DNA from: JAJZAM01 sp027391075
GTDB taxonomy: Bacteria; Actinomycetota; Acidimicrobiia; Acidimicrobiales; Palsa-688
NCBI GenBank assembly: GCA_027391075.1
Contig: DAHYHI010000024.1
Coordinates: forward strand, 1-64,000
Reading direction: 5' to 3'
Length of the DNA stretch: 64,000 nucleotides
The position numbers and the translations under genes are program-made. This document shows, piece by piece, positions 16,178-23,630 of this stretch. The notes under the pieces were generated by a model. That model searched no databases and was not told the origin of the DNA. It worked only from the letters and a program-made list of their open reading frames with translations. Within the stretch, counting starts at the first letter, position 1; every line of letters begins with the position of its first letter.

Positions 16178-18418
16178 CTAGTGCCCGTCGAACCCCCCGG
16201 GTGCGAGCGACGACGCCAGCGCCGATCTCCAAGAGGCCATTACCTCGCTGACAGCGACGTCTAGGGCTCCTTCGATGACGAGGCGCTCGCCGCCTGCCCT
16301 TCCCAGCTCCAAGGCGGCCAGGCCGGCAGCTGCGGCCTTCGAACGCACCTCGGCACTGAGCGCGCCGGGGACGCACATCAAAACCCTAGACGGGCCCTCC
16401 CCGAACAGGTCCGTAGCGGAGGGCTCCTCGCCGAGCGACACCACGAACCCGCAGCCTGAGGCGACGGCCATCTCCGCCAGGGCCACGGCGAGACCACCCT
16501 CGGAGACGTCATGGACGCCGCTTGGGACACCCTGCCCGACGAGGTCAGCTACGAGGCGGAGGAGTCTGCGGTGAACTCCGAAATCCAAGCCGGGAAGGGT
16601 CTCCCCCCGGCCTCTGGTTCCGTGGACTTCCACCGCCCACTTCGAGCCCGACAGGGATGCCTCCACCCGGTCCGGGTGAAGAAGCACGATCAGATCCCCG
16701 GGTGTCAGAGCAGCGACAGGCGGACGCCTCTCGATGCGTTCCACCAGCCCGAGGACAGCCACTACAGGGGTGGGGTCGATGTCAACCCCGCCGCTTTCGT
16801 TGTAGAGGCTCACGTTTCCCCCGACGACGGGAAGCGACAGCTCCCGGCATGCTTCCGCCATCCCGTCTATGGCCTCAGACAGCTGCCACATCACCTCGGG
16901 ATGCTCCGGGTTGCCGAAGTTGAGGCAGTTGACCACGGCGACGGGATCCGCCCCGACGCAAGCCACGTTGAGCGCTGATTCGGCGACGAGAAGCGCCGCT
17001 CCTTGTCGCGGGTCGACGGCGCACCAGCGGGAGTTCCCGTCCGTGGAGACGGCAACGCCGCCGTAGGGGATGCCCCGGGCGGGCCGTGGCACGCCGGGAG
17101 CGGCGAGGCGCAAAAGGGCGGCGTCCGCACCTGGCGCAACGACTGTGTTCAAGAAAAGCTGATGGTCGTACTGGCGGTAGATCCAGGAGGGATCCTCAAG
17201 CAGGCCGATCAGGTCCGAGCCTGGATCGTCGCAGCGAAGCTCGCTCGACGCCGACCCCTCCCGGTGTGACTCGGGGGGAGACATCGGCCTGTGATACAGC
17301 GGTGCGTCCTCGTGGAGGCTGGCGGCGGGAACGTCAGCCAGGACAGGCCCTTCCCACCCGTCGAGTATGCGCAGGCGTCCGGTGTCAGTGACCCGTCCGA
17401 CGACAGCTGCGTTCACCTCCCATCGCCGGCACACTTCGAGCACCCGCTCGACGTTGTCGGGGGTGACGATGGCGAGCATCCTCTCCTGGCTTTCGCTGGT
17501 CATGATCTCCCATGCCGTCATCGAGGGCTCCCTGGTAGGGACCGCCGTGACGTCCACGTCCATTCCCACCCCGCCACGCGACGCCGTCTCGCTGGTTGCG
17601 CAAGTCAGCCCAGCTCCTCCAAGGTCTTGGATTCCCAGGACCAACGACTCGTCGAGCAGGCCAAGACACGCCTCGATGAGGCGCTTCTCCTCGTAGGGGT
17701 CGCCTACTTGGACGTTCGGCCTCTTGGAGGCTTCCAGTTCGGCGTCGTCGGTGAAACCCGCGGACGCCAACACGCTGACACCTCCGATCCCGTCCCGGCC
17801 CGTCGAGCTTCCGAGCAGAACCGCCACGTTCCCCGGCCCCGAAGCCTTCCCGAGCACCAGACGGTCGACTGGCAGCACTCCGAGGCAGAGGACGTTTACG
17901 AGAGGGTTGCCTACGAAGGATTCGTCGAAGACGATCTCCCCACCCACCGTTGGAACCCCGACGGAGTTCCCGTAGCCGGAGATCCCCGACACGACTCCGG
18001 CGGCTATCCAGCGCGACCGGGGGTCACTGCGAGGACCGAAACGCAGCGGGTCCATGAGAGCTATCGGCCTTGCACCCATCGTGAAAATGTCCCTGAGGAT
18101 GCCGCCGACCCCTGTCGCAGCACCTTGGTAGGGCTCGATGGCAGACGGATGGTTGTGACTCTCGATGCGGATTGCGACTGCGATGCCACCGCCGGCGTCG
18201 ATCACTCCGGCGTTCTCACCCGGGCCGACCAGGACCCTGTCGCCGCTTGTCGGCAAACGCCTGAGATGCACACGACTTGACTTGTAAGAGCAGTGCTCGC
18301 TCCACATCACTGCGTACATCGCCAGCTCAAGGTGGTTGGCGGGACGGCCCAGTATCTTCTCGATCGACTGCGCCTCCTCATCGGTCAGTCCGAGGGATCG
18401 ATGAATTAGGCTGTCCAT
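16178..18418 (-). CDS. purL: Phosphoribosylformylglycinamidine synthase, PurL subunit
   Basis: 746 residues, the small PurL type that works with separate PurQ and PurS to convert FGAR to FGAM. Start ATG 18418. Motifs: MWSEHCSYKSSR with the catalytic His, GPGENAGVID, RIESHNHPSAIEPYQGAATGVGG, DLGGAGLTCA in the middle, and the second half's GGNVSLYNES and GVHDVSEGGLAVAL. It heads the purL-F-M group. The 172-bp gap before it is shared with a divergent small gene, which separates it from purQ. A TAGTGT -10-like element lies about ten bases before the ATG. Confidence 0.96.
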   Translation of the reverse strand: MDSLIHRSLGLTDEEAQSIEKILGRPANHLELAMYAVMWSEHCSYKSSRVHLRRLPTSGDRVLVGPGENAGVIDAGGGIAVAIRIESHNHPSAIEPYQGAATGVGGILRDIFTMGARPIALMDPLRFGPRSDPRSRWIAAGVVSGISGYGNSVGVPTVGGEIVFDESFVGNPLVNVLCLGVLPVDRLVLGKASGPGNVAVLLGSSTGRDGIGGVSVLASAGFTDDAELEASKRPNVQVGDPYEEKRLIEACLGLLDESLVLGIQDLGGAGLTCATSETASRGGVGMDVDVTAVPTREPSMTAWEIMTSESQERMLAIVTPDNVERVLEVCRRWEVNAAVVGRVTDTGRLRILDGWEGPVLADVPAASLHEDAPLYHRPMSPPESHREGSASSELRCDDPGSDLIGLLEDPSWIYRQYDHQLFLNTVVAPGADAALLRLAAPGVPRPARGIPYGGVAVSTDGNSRWCAVDPRQGAALLVAESALNVACVGADPVAVVNCLNFGNPEHPEVMWQLSEAIDGMAEACRELSLPVVGGNVSLYNESGGVDIDPTPVVAVLGLVERIERRPPVAALTPGDLIVLLHPDRVEASLSGSKWAVEVHGTRGRGETLPGLDFGVHRRLLRLVADLVGQGVPSGVHDVSEGGLAVALAEMAVASGCGFVVSLGEEPSATDLFGEGPSRVLMCVPGALSAEVRSKAAAAGLAALELGRAGGERLVIEGALDVAVSEVMASWRSALASSLAPGGFDGH

Positions 18419-18521
18419 CGGCCTCTACACTACCCGGCCGAGGCAGCGCCGAGGGACAGCCGGATCAGGCACATGTCACACGGCGGGGGCGACGCGTGCC
18501 CGGTCCTCAGCAGAAAATCTG

Positions 18522-18549
18522 TTGTAGTAAATAACGTGGAAACTATAGA
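18522..18549 (+). promoter_or_regulatory. Sigma-70-type promoter for the small plus-strand gene
   Basis: TTGTAG (18522-18527), a 16-bp spacer and TATAGA (18544-18549), about 40 bp before the ATG at 18591. The segment is AT-rich against a GC-rich background. Confidence 0.6.
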
Positions 18550-18590
18550 GGGTTCAACGGTTGGGACTTAGTTATGGAATACTGTTAAAC

Positions 18591-19028
18591 ATGCCTCCCA
18601 AAGCCCCTTCCAAAACTCCGAAACAATCCAAGTCGGCGATGTCAGCAGAGCACAAGCAGGCTCTTGCTATAGGCCGCGACGAAAGCCGTGCGATCAGGCT
18701 GTATCTCGAAGCCCTGGAGGCACACAAGCCACGTCGCGGCCGGAGGAGGACCATCGAAGGCATCAATGCGCGTTTGGAGCGCATCGAGGCGGAGCTCGCC
18801 GAGGCTGATCCCCTGACCAGGGTGCATCTGGCTCAAGAGAGACTGAACCTTCAGGAGGAACTGGCCAGCAGGCAGGAAGCCGTCGATCTGAGCGAGCTTG
18901 AGGAGGAGTTCGTCCGAGCGGCAGCCGGCTACAGCCAGCGCAAGGGTATCACATACGCTGCATGGCGCGACGCTGGAGTGGACGCGACTGTGCTCAAAAG
19001 AGCCGGAATTCCCCGCACCCGCGGTTAG
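18591..19028 (+). CDS. Conserved actinobacterial small protein of unknown function
   Basis: 145 residues from ATG 18591. A Lys/Pro/Ser-rich head (MPPKAPSKTPKQSKS) is followed by MSAEHKQALAIGR, a basic KPRRGRRRTIE stretch (about 45-55), a long helix-forming, probably coiled-coil segment rich in Glu/Leu (55-115), and a C-terminal YAAWRDAGVDATVLKRAGI. It looks like a cytosolic, possibly nucleic-acid-binding protein. I recall similar proteins beside purine genes in other actinobacteria but no known function. It is the only plus-strand gene inside the purine cluster, convergent with purQ and divergent from purL, with its own promoter. Confidence 0.85.
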   Translation: MPPKAPSKTPKQSKSAMSAEHKQALAIGRDESRAIRLYLEALEAHKPRRGRRRTIEGINARLERIEAELAEADPLTRVHLAQERLNLQEELASRQEAVDLSELEEEFVRAAAGYSQRKGITYAAWRDAGVDATVLKRAGIPRTRG

Positions 19029-19040
19029 GGGCTCCTAGGC

Positions 19041-19718
19041 TCAGATACGGGCGGCCGCACCGGAGCGTACGAGCGCTCTTAGCATCGTTAAACCGTCAGT
19101 CGAACCGCTAAGTGGGTCGACTGCCCTCTCCGGGTGCGGCATCAGCCCGACCACGTTGCCTTCGGCATTGGATACGCCAGCGATTGACGCAACAGAACCG
19201 TTCGGATTAACCACATAGCGTGCGACGATCCGACCCTCAGACTCGAGCTCTGCGAGGGTGCGCTCGTCGCAAATGTAGTTACCCTCGAAATGGTTTATTG
19301 GTATCCGCAGTCGAGTCCCGGCCGGTATACCAGCGCTCAGTACGCACCGTTCGCTTTCGATCTGTATCTCGGCATCGTCGCAGACGAATGTCAGGCCGCT
19401 GTTCTTCTGCAAAGCTCCGGGCAGCAGTCGGGCCTCGGTGAGAACCTGGAAGCCGTTGCATATGCCGACTACCGGGCCTCCTCCAGCTGCGAAGGATCCC
19501 ACAGCGTTCATGATCGGCGAGAACCTTGCGAGCGCTCCTGGTCGCAGGTAGTCGCCATGAGCGAACCCACCAGGAAGGACCACAGCGTCGACACCTTGAA
19601 GTGACGTTTCTGTGTGCCACAACAGCCTCGGGGTGGCACCGGCCGCCTCCAATGCTTCAGCCACGTCGTGTTCGCAGTTCGACCCGGGGAACACCACAAC
19701 TGCTACGACGGCGCTCAC
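19041..19718 (-). CDS. purQ: Phosphoribosylformylglycinamidine synthase, glutaminase subunit
   Basis: 225 residues from GTG 19718, which overlaps the purS stop as GTGA; a longer open frame upstream lies within purS and is not PurQ-like. Class I glutamine amidotransferase: VVVFPGSNCEHD at the start, VLPGGFAHGDYLRPGA, the nucleophile Cys in GICNGFQVL near residue 90, and the His/Glu partners in MPHPERAVDP near the end. It supplies ammonia to PurL. Coupled to purS, and the last gene of the purA-D-C-S-Q run. Confidence 0.96.
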   Translation of the reverse strand: MSAVVAVVVFPGSNCEHDVAEALEAAGATPRLLWHTETSLQGVDAVVLPGGFAHGDYLRPGALARFSPIMNAVGSFAAGGGPVVGICNGFQVLTEARLLPGALQKNSGLTFVCDDAEIQIESERCVLSAGIPAGTRLRIPINHFEGNYICDERTLAELESEGRIVARYVVNPNGSVASIAGVSNAEGNVVGLMPHPERAVDPLSGSTDGLTMLRALVRSGAAARI

Positions 19719-20032
19719 GATCCGCTGACCAGTCCAGCCCCGGCGCCCGTCGGAGCCCCACCCAGGGGCTCCGCGAGCTGAGCGGAATCCTCGACGGTGA
19801 TCACCGACTCTTCGATGACCGGGTTCGTCAGGAGGCGACTGCACAGATCCTCGGCGCTCCGGCGGGCCTCTCGAGCGTCGGAGGCCTGCACTTCGAAGCG
19901 GTAGGACTTCCCGGCCCGCACGTTGCGGACACCTGAGAAGCCGAGGGTTCCGAGCGCCTTTTCTATAGTCGCTCCCTGTGGGTCGGCTATGCCCCGACGG
20001 AGGCGGACTTCTACTAGAACTTCGAATATCAC
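19715..20032 (-). CDS. purS: Phosphoribosylformylglycinamidine synthase, PurS subunit
   Basis: 105 residues from GTG 20032, overlapping the purC stop by 4 bp. The PurS fold is seen in FEVLVEVRLRRGIADPQG, IEKALGTLGF, VRAGKSYRFEV and a final CSRLLTNPVIEESVI. PurS bridges PurL and PurQ. The protein is about 20 residues longer than usual, with a Gly/Ala-rich tail (GGAPTGAGAG) that runs into the purQ start and may exist to keep the overlap. Confidence 0.92.
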   Translation of the reverse strand: MIFEVLVEVRLRRGIADPQGATIEKALGTLGFSGVRNVRAGKSYRFEVQASDAREARRSAEDLCSRLLTNPVIEESVITVEDSAQLAEPLGGAPTGAGAGLVSGS

Positions 20033-20967
20033 TGCCAGCTCCCTTGTTCGCTGTCCGCTTGTCGCACTCCGGGCCAGTCGTCGAAGGACAGGCCGGTCAG
20101 ACGTTCGTAGGCTTCGACGTACCGGGCTCGGGTGGCGGCCACGACTTGCTCTGTCAGCTTCGGCGGCGGTGGTGTTTTGTCCCAACCGGTAGCTTCCAAC
20201 CAGTCTCTGAGAGGCTGCTTGTCGAACGACGGAGGTGTAGATCCAGGCGACCAGCGCTCCGCTGGCCAGAACCTGGACGAGTCCGGGGTGATCACCTCGT
20301 CGCAGATCGAGAGCTTGCCGTCTATGAATCCCAGTTCGAACTTGGTGTCGGCGACGATAATCCCCTTCTGCGCTCCTAGCTTCACCGCTGTGTCATAGGC
20401 GGCAAGGCAGATGTCGCGTGCTTCGGCGGCGACCCGTTCACCCAGGATGTGTGCAGCCTCGTCGAAGGATATGTTCACGTCGTGGCCCGTCTCCGCCTTG
20501 GTGGAAGGCGTAAAGAGCGCCTGGGGAAGAGCCGACGAACGCTGCAGTCCCGCTTGGAGCGGTACTTGGTGCACGGTAGACGTCTCGGCGTACTCCACCC
20601 AGGCGGAGCCGGCGAGATAACCCCGCACGATGCACTCGACCGGGAGCATCTCGGCTTTGCGCACCACCATCACCCGGCCGGCCAGAGAGCTCCGGGCGTC
20701 TGGGGAGACGACGTCGGGCACGTCGGCGGACACCAGATGGTTGGGCGCTACATCTGCCAGACGATCCAGCCAGAAGCAGGTCAGGGCTGTCAGAACCCTT
20801 CCCTTGTCCGGTATCGGCTCCGCCATGACCACGTCGAAGGCTGAGACCCGGTCAGATGCCACAAACAGTAGGTGTTCTGCGTCGATCTCGTACACGTCGC
20901 GCACCTTGCCCGACGCCACGTGGACGAGGCCGATCTCAGCACGCGGATTGGACGGCCCAGCTGTCAC
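20029..20967 (-). CDS. purC: SAICAR synthetase
   Basis: Joins CAIR and aspartate. 312 residues from GTG 20967, overlapping the purD stop by 4 bp; a longer open frame upstream lies inside purD. Motifs: GKVRDVYEID, VASDRVSAFDVVM, VVRKAEMLPVECIVRGYLAGSAW, and the late LGAQKGIIVADTKFELGFIDG and CDEVITPDSSRFW. Cytosolic, in the purA-D-C-S-Q run. Confidence 0.96.
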   Translation of the reverse strand: MTAGPSNPRAEIGLVHVASGKVRDVYEIDAEHLLFVASDRVSAFDVVMAEPIPDKGRVLTALTCFWLDRLADVAPNHLVSADVPDVVSPDARSSLAGRVMVVRKAEMLPVECIVRGYLAGSAWVEYAETSTVHQVPLQAGLQRSSALPQALFTPSTKAETGHDVNISFDEAAHILGERVAAEARDICLAAYDTAVKLGAQKGIIVADTKFELGFIDGKLSICDEVITPDSSRFWPAERWSPGSTPPSFDKQPLRDWLEATGWDKTPPPPKLTEQVVAATRARYVEAYERLTGLSFDDWPGVRQADSEQGSWQ

Positions 20968-22292
20968 TTCACGCCCCCGGCGCCGGCTAGTCCCACTGCC
21001 TGCGTTGCGCTCAGGCCGATGTCGTTTCGCCACCAGGCTCCCGGCCAGCGGATCGACCGAACACCTTGGTAGGCGAGCGCTCTGGCTTCGCTCAGCGAGG
21101 GCCCGGTTCCTGTCACTGATATCACCCTCCCACCAGCAGTTATCAAAGTCCCCGATCCCGCCGGGTCGCTGTCGTGGTGACCGCCGCCGTGCCCTTGGGG
21201 CGACGACGCAACCCCGGCGCAGAAGACCTCCGCTCCGCCGGGAAGGTTCGGTCCGAGACCGCTGATCACCCCGCCCACCCTCGGCGCATCGGGATACCCC
21301 GGGGCGGCCATCACGACGCACACGGACACGTCCGGCCCAAAAAGCGGGGCTTCGGCGTCGCCGAGACGCCCGGCGGCCGCAGCGGCGAGGAGGCCTGCGA
21401 AGTCCCCTTGTAAGCGGGCCAGCACCGCCTGGGTCTCCGGGTCTCCGAAGCGCACGTTGAACTCCAGCACCTTGGGGCCGTCGGAGGTCAGGATCAAACC
21501 GGCGTAGAGAACCCCCCGGTAGTCGATGCCTCGGGAGGACAGGGCTTCCAGGGTGGGTTCTACGGCCGTCCTCATCACCTCGTCGACGAGTTCGCCATCT
21601 GCATCCGGCACCGGCGAGAAGGCGCCCATCCCGCCCGTGTTCGGGCCGAGGTCCCCATCGAAGGCTCGCTTGTGATCCCTGGCAGGGGCGAGGGCTACTG
21701 CGGTTCTCCCGTCGCATACGGCCATAACCGACAGCTCAGGGCCGATCAGGGCCTCTTCGATGACAACACGGCGCCCGGCGTCGCCGAACGACGCTCCGGC
21801 TAGCTTCGCTAGCACATCAGCCTCGGCCTGGTTGAGGTCCCCGGTGACGAGAACCCCCTTCCCAGCGGCCAGCCCGTCGGTCTTTACGACCCAAGGGCCG
21901 GGAAGGGACCGCAGGAACTCAACCGCCGGACCCGGAGAGTCGAACACCTCGTAGGCCGCCGTCGGAACACCGGCGTCTGCTAGGACCTGCTTCATCCAGG
22001 CTTTGGATCCCTCGAGTCTTGCACCGTCGGCACCCGGGCCGAACACTGTGCGACCGCGCGCCCTAAGCCGGTCGGCTAGTCCTTCTACGAGCGGGACTTC
22101 TGGGCCGATCACGAACAGGTCCGCGTCCAGCGCTTCCGCAGGGCCTTCGACGCAGGTAACCCCGAGCGCTTGCATCCCTGGATTTCCCGGGCAGACCACC
22201 ACCTCCGCGCCACGCGACAGGGCGACGGCGAGGGCGTGCTCACGCCCGCCGGAACCCACGACGCACACCGTCGGAATCGACGCGACCGCCAT
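20964..22292 (-). CDS. purD: Phosphoribosylamine-glycine ligase
   Basis: 442-residue ATP-grasp enzyme forming GAR. ATG 22292 directly abuts the purA stop. Motifs: GSGGREHAL, CPGNPGM, GPEVPLVEGLAD, the ATP-binding KTDGLAAGKGVLV, GPELSVMAVCDG, YAGLILTSDGPKVLEFNVRFGDPETQAVL. A His/Gly-rich stretch (GHGGGHHD) is inserted in the C-terminal domain after FCAGVASSP, where most PurD proteins are shorter; it should be a surface loop. Confidence 0.96.
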   Translation of the reverse strand: MAVASIPTVCVVGSGGREHALAVALSRGAEVVVCPGNPGMQALGVTCVEGPAEALDADLFVIGPEVPLVEGLADRLRARGRTVFGPGADGARLEGSKAWMKQVLADAGVPTAAYEVFDSPGPAVEFLRSLPGPWVVKTDGLAAGKGVLVTGDLNQAEADVLAKLAGASFGDAGRRVVIEEALIGPELSVMAVCDGRTAVALAPARDHKRAFDGDLGPNTGGMGAFSPVPDADGELVDEVMRTAVEPTLEALSSRGIDYRGVLYAGLILTSDGPKVLEFNVRFGDPETQAVLARLQGDFAGLLAAAAAGRLGDAEAPLFGPDVSVCVVMAAPGYPDAPRVGGVISGLGPNLPGGAEVFCAGVASSPQGHGGGHHDSDPAGSGTLITAGGRVISVTGTGPSLSEARALAYQGVRSIRWPGAWWRNDIGLSATQAVGLAGAGGVK

Positions 22293-23582
22293 TCAGCCTT
22301 CCCGGGGGATCTCGACGAACTGTTCGCGTCCGGGGCCCACCCCGACGCGGGTGACAGGGACCCCGCAGCGCGCGGATAAGAACTTAACGTACTCCCGAGC
22401 CGCTGAGGGCAGCTCGGAGATCTTCGTGACGCCCGTCGTGTCCTCCTGCCAGCCGGGCAGCACCTCGTAGACGGGTACCGCGTCGTGGAGCTCGCTTTGG
22501 TGGTAGGGCATGTGCTCGTGGAGCTTCCCGGCGCAACGGTAGGCGACACACACGTTGATCTGCGACAGCGTGTCCAACACGTCGAGTTTCGTCAGGGCGA
22601 TCTCGCTCAGCGAGTTGAGCCGGGCGGCGTGGCGTACCATGACCGCGTCGAACCAACCGGTCCGCCGTCGCCGGCCCGTGTTGGTACCGAACTCCCCGCC
22701 GCGCTCTACCAAAAGGTCGCCGACCTCGTCTGCCAGCTCAGTCGGGAACGGGCCTGAGCCGACTCTAGTCAGGTACGCCTTGGCTATCCCAAGCACGGAG
22801 GTGATGTCACGGGGGCCGATGCCAGCACCGACGCAAGCCCCTCCCGCCACGGGATTGGAGGAGGTGACAAAAGGGTAAGTTCCGTGGTCGAGATCCAAGA
22901 AGGTAGCCTGCGCCCCTTCGAGGAGAACTCTGCGTCCCCCTTCGAGAGCGTCGTGTATCACGCCGACGGAGTCCCCGATCATCGGAGCTAGACGAGGCGC
23001 GTACTCCCCGAGGTAGCGGTCGCAGATGTCCGACGACGAGAGGGCAAGACGGTTGTAGACCTTTGCGAGGATCAGGTTCTTCTCTTTGAGCACCACGTCG
23101 AGTTTCTGACGGAAGATCTTCGGGTCCAGCAGGTCTTGGACCCGAAGCCCGACCCGAGCCGCTTTGTCGGCGTACGCGGGTCCGATTCCCCGCTTGGTGG
23201 TGCCGAGCCTGTTCCGTCCCAAGTGACGTTCGGTCAGTGCGTCGAGCTCTTGGTGGTAGGGCATGATCAGGTGGGCGCTACCCGAGACGACCAGCCGGGA
23301 GCAGTCCACGCCGGACCCTGAGAGCTGGTCGATCTCCGAGAGGAGCACCGAGGGGTCGACGACCACTCCGTTGCCTATGACGGGGACGACGTGGTCGTAA
23401 AGGATGCCGCTGGGCAACAGCTGCAGGGCGAAACGCCGACCGTCGACGACGATCGTGTGGCCGGCGTTGTGACCACCCTGGTAGCGGACCACCAGGTCCA
23501 TGTCGGCCGCTAGGAGGTCAGTTAGCTTACCTTTGCCTTCGTCCCCCCACTGGGTTCCGACTACGACGGTGGCGCTCACCAC
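22293..23582 (-). CDS. purA: Adenylosuccinate synthetase
   Basis: 429 residues; GTP-dependent first step from IMP to AMP. Motifs: GTQWGDEGKGKLTDLL with the catalytic Asp, GGHNAGHTIV, GNGVVVDP, TTKRGIGPAY, EGAQATFLDLDHGTYPFVTSSN, GPFPTEL and TGRRRRTGWFD. Start is GTG 23582 or the next GTG at 23579. A perfect AGGAGG lies upstream but 18 bases away, so initiation may use a weaker site. First gene of the run that continues with purD. Confidence 0.96.
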   Translation of the reverse strand: MVSATVVVGTQWGDEGKGKLTDLLAADMDLVVRYQGGHNAGHTIVVDGRRFALQLLPSGILYDHVVPVIGNGVVVDPSVLLSEIDQLSGSGVDCSRLVVSGSAHLIMPYHQELDALTERHLGRNRLGTTKRGIGPAYADKAARVGLRVQDLLDPKIFRQKLDVVLKEKNLILAKVYNRLALSSSDICDRYLGEYAPRLAPMIGDSVGVIHDALEGGRRVLLEGAQATFLDLDHGTYPFVTSSNPVAGGACVGAGIGPRDITSVLGIAKAYLTRVGSGPFPTELADEVGDLLVERGGEFGTNTGRRRRTGWFDAVMVRHAARLNSLSEIALTKLDVLDTLSQINVCVAYRCAGKLHEHMPYHQSELHDAVPVYEVLPGWQEDTTGVTKISELPSAAREYVKFLSARCGVPVTRVGVGPGREQFVEIPREG

Positions 23583-23630
23583 AACAGCATAGTCGCAGCA
23601 CCTCCTGGTGGCGCCCCGAGCGTCGGAGTT

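Noticed and set aside
20968..21717. Long upstream extension of the purC frame
   Set aside because: It lies within purD, is low-complexity and Arg-rich, and GTG 20967 with a GTGA overlap fits the family start.
23583..23630. Terminator between purA and the MmpL-type gene
   Set aside because: The only stem (CACC-tcct-GGTG) is four base pairs and has no U-tract; too weak to call.
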